In this document: one piece after another, positions 34,357 through 44,483 of the stretch
Layout of the letters: each line of letters begins with the position of its first letter
Numbering within the stretch: the stretch's first letter is position 1
DNA from: Nitrospirota bacterium
GTDB lineage: Bacteria; Nitrospirota; Nitrospiria; Nitrospirales; Nitrospiraceae
Length of the DNA stretch: 64,000 nt
Assembly (NCBI GenBank): GCA_030684575.1
Contig: JAUXVD010000011.1
Location: 1-64,000 of the forward strand
Direction of reading: 5' to 3'
Made by a program: the position numbers and the translations under genes
Notes under the pieces: generated by a model
Database searches by the model: none
What the model was told of the DNA's origin: nothing
Seen by the model: only the letters and a program-made list of their open reading frames with translations

Positions 34357-34782
34357 TGCGACCAATCTGCAGCAGGGAGCGGCTTGCACATTCGGATCCT
34401 CAGTCTAAGACGTTGAACTAGTAAGACTATTCATTAACCTGTGGCTCAAGTGCGGCTGATATCAACGTGACAAAATCCCATCAGCGTCCAAGGCAACCAG
34501 TACAACGCGCGAGTGACAGTTCAGCAGCGTCAGCCACCATTTTCTTTCCCGGGCTCATCCAACAGTCCTTCCACACTCACTCACGTCTCCCTTCCAGGGC
34601 AGGCTGGTCGATACTCGAGTGCGTGTGTCCAACGAGGGTCTTCTGAGACTGCGCGTTGCGCGAGCACAGAAGATCATCAGCCTCCATCCCCTCTCCTCCC
34701 ACGACCAGCAAACGCCCTGCATTCGATATATAATGTGATCGAGTCCCGCTAGGTGCCGAGGTCTTCCAAACCGGAGGCGCTT
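34357..34782. other. long intergenic region before the IDO-like gene
   Basis: No supported gene. The only clear signal is TATAAT at 34729-34734, a candidate -10 for the downstream gene with no good -35 (CAGCAA at the expected place). A short open frame on the plus strand here has no ribosome site. Confidence 0.45.
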
Positions 34783-35985
34783 ATGAAACAGACGACGCCC
34801 GCTCCCCTCGTCCTCTCCGATTACGAGATTTCGCCTGACCAAGGGTTTCTTCCCCGCGACCCTCAAGAGCAACTGCCCGACTGCCCCACATTGAATCAGC
34901 TCGGACATGAGCTACCGAAACTGCTCAGCGCACGCATGGTCCGGAGGTTCATCGATGAACAGCCCACGCTGCTACCATCCGTGCCTGCCTCCTGGCGCAT
35001 CGATGACTATCGGGCCGCGATGCGCGTCCTCTCCTTTGTCGGCCATGCCTATGTATGGGAAGTGCCGGACCAACCGGCCAATACCTTGCCGCCCCAACTG
35101 GCTCAACCCTGGCACCAGATCGCCAAACACCTTGGCCGGCCGCCGGTGCTCTCCTACGCCTCCTATGCCCTCGACAATTGGCGGAGACTCGATCCTGCCA
35201 AGCCCATTCGGCTCGACAATATTGTCTTGCTACAGAATTTTCTCGGCGGGCTGGACGAAGAATGGTTTGTCGTGGTGCATATCCAGATCGAGCGGGAAGC
35301 AGGGCCCGGACTCGCCGGACTCGTGCAGGCAGTGAATGGCGCGGTCGCTGACAAGGAAGAGGAGGTGTTGCTCGGGCTCACATCCCTGGCACGGGCGCAA
35401 GAAGCGATGCGCGACACCTTGCTCAGGATGAAAGAACGCTGCGATCCCTATGTGTACTACAACCGCGTGCGGCCCTACATCCATGCCTGGAAGAATAACC
35501 CTGCGCTCCCCGACGGCCTGATGTACGACGAAGTCGCGGCGTACGAGGGCCGCCCGCAACAGTTCCGCGGCGAGACCGGCGCCCAGAGCTCCATTGTGCC
35601 CTGCCTCGATGCAGGGCTGGGCATCGGCCATTCGCCGGATCCGTTAACCGTCTACTTACAGGAGATGCGCGACTACATGCCTCCGCGCCATCGGACATTC
35701 ATCCAGGCTCTGGAGGAAACCAAGGACCAGCGGGGCCGACCGATGCTCTCCGGCTATGTCCGCGATCGCACTGTCAGCCGTCCCGACCTCTGGATAGCGT
35801 ACTGCCGCTGCGTCGATCTGCTCGCGCAGTTCCGCGACATCCACATCGGCTATGCCGACAGCTACATTCACCGGCAACATCAGTCCCACGCAAGCAATCC
35901 CACCGCCGTCGGGACAGGCGGAACGCCCTTCATGACCTATCTCCAAAAACATCTTGATGAGACCAGACAGGCGATCGCCGGGTAG
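34783..35985 (+). CDS. indoleamine 2,3-dioxygenase family protein
   Basis: 400 residues from ATG at 34783, five bases after GGAGG. Hallmarks of the heme dioxygenase: GFLPRDPQEQLP at the N-terminus, LSYASYALDNWRRLD, NFLGGLDEEWFVVVHIQIE, GAQSSIVPCLDAGLGI and the proximal-heme segment FRDIHIGYADSYIHRQ, aligned to the human FRSYHLQ region, then GTGGTPFMTYLQKHL. It should cleave the indole ring of tryptophan or an analogue with O2. Substrate specificity in bacterial members is unproven. It stands alone; no kynurenine genes adjoin. Confidence 0.85.
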   Translation: MKQTTPAPLVLSDYEISPDQGFLPRDPQEQLPDCPTLNQLGHELPKLLSARMVRRFIDEQPTLLPSVPASWRIDDYRAAMRVLSFVGHAYVWEVPDQPANTLPPQLAQPWHQIAKHLGRPPVLSYASYALDNWRRLDPAKPIRLDNIVLLQNFLGGLDEEWFVVVHIQIEREAGPGLAGLVQAVNGAVADKEEEVLLGLTSLARAQEAMRDTLLRMKERCDPYVYYNRVRPYIHAWKNNPALPDGLMYDEVAAYEGRPQQFRGETGAQSSIVPCLDAGLGIGHSPDPLTVYLQEMRDYMPPRHRTFIQALEETKDQRGRPMLSGYVRDRTVSRPDLWIAYCRCVDLLAQFRDIHIGYADSYIHRQHQSHASNPTAVGTGGTPFMTYLQKHLDETRQAIAG

Positions 35986-36051
35986 CGTCACGCTTCAAGC
36001 GGCCACCGTTTTATCGGAATCTTCCGTGTGATACTGGGGCGAGAGTAGACT

Positions 36052-36174
36052 CAGGATGCTCAAAAAGCCTGTCAGTAAGGCCGCAGGCGAGTCGAAACCG
36101 GAGACGTACCCTTGTGCTACGTTGAGGATTTCGATGAGCCGAGAACGAAGCTGGCTAGCTTTTTCAGCATCCTG
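36052..36174 (+). repeat. palindromic interspersed element, copy E
   Basis: CAGGATGCTCAAAAAGCC at the left end and TTTTTCAGCATCCTG at the right. The central palindrome is degraded (GTACCCTTGTGCTAC). It fills the gap between the convergent IDO-like gene and mutS2 and directly touches the mutS2 stop codon. Confidence 0.82.
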
Positions 36175-38586
36175 TCAGCGCAAGGTTACGATCGTCACCC
36201 CATCCCCACCTTCCGCACGATCACCAGGTCTGGTGCCTGCGACATAGGGAGAGTCTTTCAAATAGTCTCGCAAGGTGGCTTTCAGCTTCCCTGTGCCGTG
36301 GCCATGGATGATACGGAGAAACGGCACGGCCGCCATCGTCGCGCGATCCAGCGCCGCAACCACCTGGTCCAACGCCTCGTCCGCCGCCCTTCCTCGCACA
36401 TCCACGACCGTCTGTTCATCCAGCCCCAGCCCGCCTCCTGGCTGGAACCGGCGCGGGGCCGATGGTGCTGATGCCGGCTTCGACTGCGCCGTTTGCCCTC
36501 GTGCGAGGCCTACGAGATTCGCCACAGTGGCCAGCAGTTCTCCTGCCCCCACCTTCACCCTCACGCGTTTCTTTCCCTGCGTTGTTTCGAGGAGCATGCC
36601 GGTCATGCCGAGCCCGCTAATCTCGACCTGATCTCCCACCTTCAAATGCTCAAGCGGGATCGGCGTGCCGGCCGGAGCCAACTCGGCTCTTGTCTGCGCC
36701 TCAAGCTCGAACAACCGTTGCTTCGCGGCTTTCGCTTTGATCAGCTTCTGCTCACCCTTGACGGTATCGACTGTGGCCTGCACTTCCGCACGCGCGCGGC
36801 TGAACTGCTCACTGAGTTTTCGCTTGAGGCCCCTCTGTGCTTCCTTTTCGGTCTCTTCCAAGTGCGCCAACTGTGCCTTCGCTCGCTGTTCCGCCTGCTC
36901 CGCTTCACGTCTGGCCTCGACCGCGCGGGCGAGGTCGTCGGACAACTGCCGCTGCGTCGCTTGCAGATCCTGCAGCATCGTTTCCATGGCCCGCTCATCT
37001 TTATGGAGCTTCAGCCGCGCCTCATCCAGCAAGGCCCGGTCCATCCCCAACCGGCCGGCAATCTCCAGCGCAGACGATCCCCCCGGCACCCCCATGAAGA
37101 GCCGATAGGTGGGTGAAAGCGTCGCAACGTCGAACTCGACGCTGGCGTTCGCAAAACCCGATACCATGTGGGCCAGGGTCTTCAACGATCCGTAGTGGGT
37201 GGTCGCGACGACTTTCATGCCCAGCGTGGCCAGCCGGCAGAGCAAGGCTTCGGCCAGGGCCGCGCCTTCTGTCGGATCGGTCGAAGTGACTGGTTCATCG
37301 AGGAGAACCAACCATTGCCGAGGTTCGGACGCTCCGTCGCCGCTGCGCTGACGGTCTGCCTCATCGAGCAACTGAATCATTTGGGTCATGTGTGCGGAAA
37401 AGCTGGAAAGGTCGCGAGCCAGATCTTGGGCATCGCCGATATCGGCATAGACATCGGGAAAGAACGCCATCTCGGATTCCGTGTTACAGGGCAGGTGCAA
37501 TCCGGCACGGACCATCAGGGCAAAGAGCCCGACGATCTTGAGCGTCACGGTCTTCCCGCCCGTATTGGGGCCTGAAATGACGAGCACCTGGATCGATTCA
37601 TCCAGGAGAATATCGTTGGCGACGACCTCTCCTTTCGACAACACCAGCAGGGGATGCCTGGCCTGCAGCAGCATCACGCGTCCTTCTGCGTTGAGCCCGA
37701 CAGGCTGCGCCTTCAGTTGGCGGCCGAATGAAGCCCGTGCCGCGATCCCATCCAGCTCGGCCAGCGCCTCAAGCCCTGCCAGCATGAGCTCGGCTTGTGC
37801 GGCGACGAGGGCAGACAACTCACGGAGGATGCGCCGCACCTCCCGCTCGATCTCCAGGTCCGCCACTTTAATGGAATTGTTCAGCTCAACCAGCTCACGC
37901 GGCTCGATAAACACCGTGGCTCCGCTGGCCGAGACGTCATGCACGATCCCCGGCACCCGCCCCCGCATATCGGTCTTCACCGGGATGACATAACGGCCTT
38001 CACGCTGAGCAAAATACTGTTCTTGGAGAATCTCCTCGAAACGGCGCGAATGGAGCATCTGATTGACTTGATCGCGGATCTGCTGTTTGAGCGCATGCGC
38101 CTGATGCGTCAAGCGCCGCAACTCCGGCGTCGCCGACTCTTTCATCGAACCGTCCTGGTGGATTGCCGCATCCAGCGCGCTCTTCACCGGGCGCAGTTCC
38201 CCTGCCGACTGCAGGGATTGTCCGGCAGCGCTCAACGCAGGAGCATCCTGCTGGTGTCGCAGGATAAACCGGCCGCTCTCTTCCAATAACTCCAGCACAA
38301 CCGCGCAGTCCCGGAGTTCGAGCAGCTCCAGCGCCGCCCCTTTCTGAGCCCGGGCGAGCGGATCCCGAATATCCGGAAACATCAAGGGCGGCAGACCATC
38401 GCCCGCATCCTGCAGCCGCCCCATCTCCGTCGTTTCCTGTTGGCGACGGATGGCATCTTCTAGATCGTTAGCCAATTCGAGCGCACGACAACGCGCCGCC
38501 CCCATCGTCGAGCGGGCGTGACCGGCAAGGGACTCGAGCAGTCTCGGCCATTCTAAGACCTTCGTGGTTTGTTCGAAGAGATTCAC
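36175..38586 (-). CDS. mutS2: MutS2 endonuclease/ATPase
   Basis: 803 residues from GTG at 38586 (AGAGG five bases before); an upstream GTG at 38604 lacks a site. MutS-like core with Walker A ISGPNTGGKT, signature region GDAQDLARDLSSFSAHM, and a Walker B reading LVLLDEPVTSTDP. Most relatives have DELGxGTDP here, so the loop after the catalytic Glu is altered. A long coiled coil (~515-625) is followed by a KOW-like segment and a C-terminal Smr domain (DVRGRAADEAL, FLRIIHGHGTGKLK). MutS2 acts on branched DNA or collided ribosomes rather than in mismatch repair. Confidence 0.93.
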   Translation of the reverse strand: MNLFEQTTKVLEWPRLLESLAGHARSTMGAARCRALELANDLEDAIRRQQETTEMGRLQDAGDGLPPLMFPDIRDPLARAQKGAALELLELRDCAVVLELLEESGRFILRHQQDAPALSAAGQSLQSAGELRPVKSALDAAIHQDGSMKESATPELRRLTHQAHALKQQIRDQVNQMLHSRRFEEILQEQYFAQREGRYVIPVKTDMRGRVPGIVHDVSASGATVFIEPRELVELNNSIKVADLEIEREVRRILRELSALVAAQAELMLAGLEALAELDGIAARASFGRQLKAQPVGLNAEGRVMLLQARHPLLVLSKGEVVANDILLDESIQVLVISGPNTGGKTVTLKIVGLFALMVRAGLHLPCNTESEMAFFPDVYADIGDAQDLARDLSSFSAHMTQMIQLLDEADRQRSGDGASEPRQWLVLLDEPVTSTDPTEGAALAEALLCRLATLGMKVVATTHYGSLKTLAHMVSGFANASVEFDVATLSPTYRLFMGVPGGSSALEIAGRLGMDRALLDEARLKLHKDERAMETMLQDLQATQRQLSDDLARAVEARREAEQAEQRAKAQLAHLEETEKEAQRGLKRKLSEQFSRARAEVQATVDTVKGEQKLIKAKAAKQRLFELEAQTRAELAPAGTPIPLEHLKVGDQVEISGLGMTGMLLETTQGKKRVRVKVGAGELLATVANLVGLARGQTAQSKPASAPSAPRRFQPGGGLGLDEQTVVDVRGRAADEALDQVVAALDRATMAAVPFLRIIHGHGTGKLKATLRDYLKDSPYVAGTRPGDRAEGGDGVTIVTLR

Positions 38587-38754
38587 CGGTACCTCTGGGA
38601 GCACGTTTCAGGCTGGAACCGACGAACTCTAACGAACCCAGCGATAGAGACGCAAGGCAGCGGGCAGCAAACCTCGTCGCCGCTCTGCTGAGACCCGGTC
38701 CAACTGACAGCGAAACTTCTGTGATCCTGCGCGGAGTTACCGCTTTGGTATGGC

Positions 38755-38783
38755 TTGACAAGGCCTAGGGTGGTCGATACTAT
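38755..38783 (+). promoter_or_regulatory. near-consensus sigma70 promoter of the gapA operon
   Basis: TTGACA (38755-38760), exactly 17 bases, TACTAT (38778-38783). The transcript would begin near 38790. It drives gapA-pgk-tpiA-secG. Confidence 0.75.
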
Positions 38784-38795
38784 CGCCATCATTGT

Positions 38796-39854
<1,059 letters not shown>

Positions 39855-39911
39855 AGCATCAGGCTGATTGTGTATGAGTCTGACTGGTAGGATCGACCTC
39901 ACGGAGCCGCT

Positions 39912-41111
39912 ATGAATCTGCGCAAACAAACGATCGACGATGTCGTCCTGCGAGACAAGCGCGTCATCATCCGAGCCGACTTCAATGTCCCGCTGGACGA
40001 TTCGCACCAAATCACCGACGATACCCGCATCCGCTCGACGCTGCCGACCATCAATCGCGCCATCGACGACGGTGCCAAGGTGATCCTCTGCTCGCACCTG
40101 GGTCGGCCGAACGGAAAGTTCGACCCCAAATACAGTCTGGCCCCGGTCGCTAAACGCCTGGGACGGCTCATGGGCAAAGAAATTGTATTCGCACCGGACT
40201 GCATCGGCCCGGCAGTGGAAGCGCTGGTTGCCAAGATGAAGTCGGGAGACGTCCTGCTCCTTGAGAACCTCCGATTCCATCAGGGTGAAGAAACAAACGA
40301 CGATGCCTTTTCGAAAGCACTGGCATCCCTCGGCGACGTCTATATCAACGACGCATTCGGCGCCGCGCACCGGGCCCATGCCTCCACGGTCGGCATCACC
40401 AAATATATTCCTGCGTCGGCTGCGGGCTTCCTCCTCAAGAAGGAAATTGAATATCTTGAGGGAGCAGTCGAAAACCCCGTTCGGCCTTTTGTCGCCATAC
40501 TCGGCGGCGCGAAGGTCTCGGGAAAGATCGGCGTCATCGAAAATCTCGGCAAACGCGTCGACAAAGTCATCATCGGCGGCGGCATGGCCTTTACCTTCCT
40601 TAAGGCGAAGGGAATGGAGATCGGCAACTCCCTCGTCGAAAACGACATGTTGGACTTTGCGAAAGGCATCGAGGAACATGCCCTCTCACGCGGCGTGAAG
40701 TTCTATCTGCCGGTCGATTGTGTCGTCGCGGCCAGCCGCGAGCTTGGAGCGGAATCGAAAATCGTTCCGGTCCAGGAGATTCCGAAGGGGTGGTACGCCC
40801 TCGACATTGGCCCAGCCTCCGTCAAACTCTTCAACGAAGTCGTCCAAAACGCGAAGACCATTTTGTGGAACGGACCGATGGGCGTCTTTGAAATCGATGC
40901 CTACGCGCGCGGGACCCTCGCCATGGCTCACACGGTTGCCAATGCCTACGCGCTCACGATCGTCGGCGGCGGCGAAACGGCGCTGGCCGTCCATCGAGCC
41001 GGCGAATCGGAGAATATGTCGTTTATCTCGACCGGCGGCGGCGCCGCATTGGAATTGCTCGAAGGCAAACAACTCCCGGGCTTAACCGCCCTCCCGGATC
41101 GAGTCGCCTAA
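39912..41111 (+). CDS. pgk: phosphoglycerate kinase
   Basis: 399 residues. N-terminal substrate site VIIRADFNVPLDD, SHLGRPNG, LLLENLRFHQGE; C-terminal nucleotide site GPMGVFEIDAYARGT and IVGGGETALAV. Transfers phosphate between 1,3-bisphosphoglycerate and ADP. It follows gapA by 57 bases and precedes tpiA by 45. Confidence 0.96.
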   Translation: MNLRKQTIDDVVLRDKRVIIRADFNVPLDDSHQITDDTRIRSTLPTINRAIDDGAKVILCSHLGRPNGKFDPKYSLAPVAKRLGRLMGKEIVFAPDCIGPAVEALVAKMKSGDVLLLENLRFHQGEETNDDAFSKALASLGDVYINDAFGAAHRAHASTVGITKYIPASAAGFLLKKEIEYLEGAVENPVRPFVAILGGAKVSGKIGVIENLGKRVDKVIIGGGMAFTFLKAKGMEIGNSLVENDMLDFAKGIEEHALSRGVKFYLPVDCVVAASRELGAESKIVPVQEIPKGWYALDIGPASVKLFNEVVQNAKTILWNGPMGVFEIDAYARGTLAMAHTVANAYALTIVGGGETALAVHRAGESENMSFISTGGGAALELLEGKQLPGLTALPDRVA

Positions 41112-41156
41112 CCGCTCATCGCAACGCTCACACCCTCTACCAACATCGAGACGCCA

Positions 41157-41930
41157 GTGCGCAAACCCCTCATCGTCGGCAACTGGAAGATGAACAAGAC
41201 GGCCTCTGAGGCCGCCGCCTTCATTCGCGACCTCCTGACGCGACTGCCTGCGGCATCCTCCAGCGCTGACGTGGTCCTTGCGCCACCCTTTACCTCCCTC
41301 GAATCGGCCCGCAAGGCCTTAGGCCCCTCCTCATGGATTAGCCTCGGCGCGCAAAATGTTCATTGGGAGACGCAGGGAGCCTTTACGGGAGAAATCTCCG
41401 CTCCGATGTTGCGCGATCTTGGTTGCCGCTATGTGATCGTAGGCCATTCTGAACGCCGCGCGTTGTTCGGCGAACGAGATGAGATGATTCAGAAGAAAGT
41501 CCGGGCGGCGCTCACGCAGGGCCTGTCACCGGTCCTCTGTGTGGGAGAGTCGCTGGCTGAACGAGAGGCAGGCCAAACAGAGTCGGTTGTCACGACTCAG
41601 CTCACCGGTAGCCTGGCTGGATTCACCGCGCAGGATCTTGCAACCGTCACCATCGCCTACGAACCGGTCTGGGCCATCGGCACAGGACGAGCGGCCACCA
41701 CGGAACAAGCCGTGGCCGTACACCGCTCGATCCGCACGTTCGTGGCGGCCAGCTGGGGAGAAGCCACGGCATCGACCATCCGAATCCTGTATGGTGGAAG
41801 CGTCACGCCTCACAATATTGCGTCGCTCCTTGCTTCGGATGCGATCGACGGAGCATTAGTCGGCGGGGCTTGTCTCAACCCCGACTCCTTTGCTACAATC
41901 GTCGGCATTGCTCAGACACAGCGGGCCTAA
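41157..41930 (+). CDS. tpiA: triosephosphate isomerase
   Basis: 257 residues, GTG start at 41157. Catalytic Lys in VGNWKMNKT, His in VGHSERR, Glu in IAYEPVWAIGTG, phosphate loop YGGSVTPHN. Interconverts dihydroxyacetone phosphate and glyceraldehyde-3-phosphate. Confidence 0.96.
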   Translation: MRKPLIVGNWKMNKTASEAAAFIRDLLTRLPAASSSADVVLAPPFTSLESARKALGPSSWISLGAQNVHWETQGAFTGEISAPMLRDLGCRYVIVGHSERRALFGERDEMIQKKVRAALTQGLSPVLCVGESLAEREAGQTESVVTTQLTGSLAGFTAQDLATVTIAYEPVWAIGTGRAATTEQAVAVHRSIRTFVAASWGEATASTIRILYGGSVTPHNIASLLASDAIDGALVGGACLNPDSFATIVGIAQTQRA

Positions 41931-41944
41931 CGGATCGGAGTGCC

Positions 41945-42304
41945 ATGTATACTTTCCTTATCGTCATTCACGTCATGATCTGCTTTCTGATGATCGGCGC
42001 CATCCTCTTACAGTCTGGTAAGGGCGCTGAGATCGGCGCATCGTTCGGAGGCTCCAGTCAGACCGTGTTCGGGAGCCGTGGTCCGGCCAACTTCTTGAGC
42101 AAATTCACGGTCGTCGTCGCAGCCATCTTCATGCTCACCTCGTTGAGCCTCGCCATCATGGCAAGAGAACGAACGTTTTCCTCCACGGTAATCGACCTCA
42201 AAAAGAAAGAGACCTCTCAGACCGCTCCAGAAACTCCGACGACAACGCCTGCAGCCCCAGCCGCCGAGACTCACGCCCCTGGCGACGCAGCCCCCGCTCA
42301 TTAA
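41945..42304 (+). CDS. secG: SecG translocase subunit
   Basis: 119 residues from ATG at 41945 after GGAG. Two membrane segments (1-22 and ~52-72) bracket the SecG signature LQSGKGAEIGASFGGSSQTVFG. A Pro/Thr/Ala-rich tail (~85-119) is longer than usual. Adjacent to tpiA, as in many genomes. Confidence 0.93.
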   Translation: MYTFLIVIHVMICFLMIGAILLQSGKGAEIGASFGGSSQTVFGSRGPANFLSKFTVVVAAIFMLTSLSLAIMARERTFSSTVIDLKKKETSQTAPETPTTTPAAPAAETHAPGDAAPAH

Positions 42305-42337
42305 TCGGACGCTGAACAAGTCCATTCTCATCGTCCG

Positions 42338-42460
42338 CAAAGCGTCGTTCGTCTCTCGCCAAAAAGAGCATAGGGCTCATAGCGTGCAATCAGGAATAAA
42401 GCGGGATGGCGTTCCCACAGCTATGCGTTCGCATCCCTCCCGAGATACGAACGACGCTTC
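42338..42460. repeat. inverted repeat with ACGAACGACGCTT arms
   Basis: AAGCGTCGTTCGTCTCTCG (42339-42357) is nearly the reverse complement of CGAGATACGAACGACGCTT near 42442-42460, with an ~83-base loop. The same core ACGAACGACGCTTCACG recurs near 61500. It fills the gap between secG and ilvE, where no gene is apparent. Confidence 0.55.
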
Positions 42461-42528
42461 ACGATTCACGGATATCAAGAATGCCGCGTGGAGACGGATG
42501 GTGAGAACAGAACCCGTTTCGCGTCTAG

Positions 42529-43443
42529 CTAGATGCGGGTGAGCCAGGCCTCGCGGGAAGGATCTTCCCCGCGCACGATGGAAAAGAAGGTCTTCTGCAG
42601 GGCTTGCGTAATCGGCCCAGGCTTGCCTGTTCCAATCCGGCGATTATCGATTTCCCTCACCGGGGTGAGCTCGGCAGCGGTCCCGGTCACGAATACTTCA
42701 TCGGCGATATACATGTCATCGCGCGTAAAGCGCTCCTCGGCCACTGGGATCCCCTTCTCGCGCGCCAAGTCGATGACGGAACTTCTGGTGATGCCGTCGA
42801 GGATCGAGGTCAGCGGCGTGGTCTTAATCCGCCCTTTCCGCACGATGAAGATGTTCTCCCCCGTTCCTTCGGATACATACCCCTCAGTATCGAGAAGAAT
42901 GGCTTCATCGTAGCCGTCGGCTTTGGCTTCTCGCTTCGCGAGAATCGAATTCACGTAATAACCAGAAATCTTCCCTCTCGTCATCGAGACGTTGACGTGA
43001 TGCCGAGTAAACGAGGACACGCGGGCTCGCATCCCGTTGGCCAAGGCGTCGTCGCCGAGATAGGCGCCCCAGGTCCAGGCTGCAATCGCGAGCTTGATTG
43101 GATTGTCACCGGGATAGACCCCCATCGCGCCATGCCCGATGTAGACGAGCGGGCGGATGTAGCAGGCATCCAGCTTATTGATCCTGACCGTCTCCACGAT
43201 GGCCTCTGCAACCTGCTTCCGGTCGAACGGCAACTGCATCATCCCGATATGGGCGGAGTCAAACAGCCGATCCACATGTTCTTGTAACCGGAAAATCGCA
43301 GAGCCGGATTTACCCTTGTAACAGCGAATGCCCTCGAACGCAGCCAGCCCATAATGGAGTGAATGGGTCATGACATGGACATTGGCGTCCGCCCAATTGA
43401 CGAACGACCCGTCCATCCAAATTTTTCCTTGAGTCTCAAGCAT
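42529..43443 (-). CDS. ilvE: branched-chain amino acid aminotransferase
   Basis: 304 residues from ATG at 43443. PLP fold type IV: IWMDGSFVNWADANVHVMTHSLHYG, AFEGIRCYKG, the PLP-Lys in VNSILAKREAKADGYDEA, EGTGENIFIV, GITRSSVIDLA and EVFVTGTAAELTPV. It transfers amino groups to the keto acids of leucine, isoleucine and valine. A TTG nine bases earlier in frame is an alternative start. Confidence 0.93.
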   Translation of the reverse strand: MLETQGKIWMDGSFVNWADANVHVMTHSLHYGLAAFEGIRCYKGKSGSAIFRLQEHVDRLFDSAHIGMMQLPFDRKQVAEAIVETVRINKLDACYIRPLVYIGHGAMGVYPGDNPIKLAIAAWTWGAYLGDDALANGMRARVSSFTRHHVNVSMTRGKISGYYVNSILAKREAKADGYDEAILLDTEGYVSEGTGENIFIVRKGRIKTTPLTSILDGITRSSVIDLAREKGIPVAEERFTRDDMYIADEVFVTGTAAELTPVREIDNRRIGTGKPGPITQALQKTFFSIVRGEDPSREAWLTRI

Positions 43444-43568
43444 AAGTGGCAACCATACAGAGGTGAGTCAGAGTAAATCGAAAACGGAATATAACAGCGG
43501 GCCGGAAGGAGCGTCAAGCAACGGCCCAGGCGAGGCTAGGAGAGCGCAATGAAGGATGCCGCTCGCGC

Positions 43569-43943
43569 TCAGCGTGGCATCTGATGGGCACGAATCTGCT
43601 GATTCATGGCAGCGGCGATGTGCTTCGCCGAGACGGGACTGATATGGATGAAATCTACACCGAAATCATATCCATCGACCCAGCGGACTGTAACCAGTTC
43701 AATTTCTATGGTCGGGCCATCTTCCGCAAGTGAGAGACGTAACGCCAAACAAAGACCTGGCTTCACCGCATGTTCGCCTTGAATCCGCATGCCAGATTGA
43801 GAGAGATTGGTCACCACACCCTTCCCAACGCTATCTCCGCTGAGATAGTAGAGCACACGCCAGATTGGGATGCGCCTATAGGGTCGAAGCACAAATCGAG
43901 TGCTCGCCGGGTTGGCAAGACTGGACTTCGGGGTAGCGGCCAT
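43569..43943 (-). CDS. stand-alone PilZ domain protein
   Basis: 124 residues from ATG at 43943 (GGAG nine bases before). The c-di-GMP motifs are RPYRR (RxxxR) and NLSQSGMRI (NxSxxG), followed by strands LALRLSLAED and VRWVDGYDFGVDFI. No other domain. It probably relays c-di-GMP levels to a partner not identifiable here; the PilZ-bearing synthase and HD-GYP gene of this window belong to the same signalling world. Confidence 0.82.
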   Translation of the reverse strand: MAATPKSSLANPASTRFVLRPYRRIPIWRVLYYLSGDSVGKGVVTNLSQSGMRIQGEHAVKPGLCLALRLSLAEDGPTIEIELVTVRWVDGYDFGVDFIHISPVSAKHIAAAMNQQIRAHQMPR

Positions 43944-44097
43944 AAATGTTGTCTCCAATCCGTGAACTAACTCGACCATAAAAAAACAGCATACCCCAGG
44001 GGGCCGGAGCGGGATAGCCCACGAATAGGGTAGCTCGAAGGAGGGGGTCCGACTGATCCTGTCGAGGCGGAATCTCAGGGGAAGGCACGCCTTTACC

Positions 44098-44127
44098 TTG
44101 ACAGCCTTCGAACCCCTGTGTTACACA
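44098..44127 (+). promoter_or_regulatory. promoter of rplU-rpmA-obgE block
   Basis: TTGACA (44098-44103), then CCCCTGTGTTACACAAT. A -10 of TTACAC (17-base spacer) or GTTACA with TG extension fits. The first gene starts at 44157. Confidence 0.55.
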
Positions 44128-44156
44128 ATCATCTTCTGTAACGGAGGCAGGTGTTT

Positions 44157-44471
44157 ATGTACGCAATCATTGAGACAGGCGGCAAGCAATATCGCGTTGA
44201 AACTGGATCGTTGGTCCAGGTGGAGTCCCTTCCCGGCGAGATCGGGGGAACGATCAACCTCGACCAGGTTCGACTGGTTCACGGCGAAAAGGGCATGGAA
44301 GTCGGACAACCGTTGGTCAAAGGGGCCACCGTCAAAGCCGAAATCATTGCCCAGGATCGCACGCGTTCCATCACCATTTTCAAGAAACAACGGCGCAAGA
44401 ACTATCGGCGGACCCGTGGCCATCGCCAGGGCTTCACCAAGCTGCGCATTACCGGTATCGAAACAGCCTAA
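44157..44471 (+). CDS. rplU: 50S ribosomal protein L21
   Basis: 104 residues. MYAIIETGGKQYRVETG start, then the conserved C-terminal KKQRRKNYRRTRGHRQGFTKLRI. ATG at 44157 is nine bases after GGAGG; a GTG at 44151 is too close to it. Confidence 0.96.
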   Translation: MYAIIETGGKQYRVETGSLVQVESLPGEIGGTINLDQVRLVHGEKGMEVGQPLVKGATVKAEIIAQDRTRSITIFKKQRRKNYRRTRGHRQGFTKLRITGIETA

Positions 44472-44483
44472 CGAGGATCAGTC

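Noticed and set aside
34360-34450. A stretch resembling part of a tRNA
   Set aside because: No acceptor stem, T-loop or anticodon arm could be drawn; no tRNA is visible anywhere in the window.
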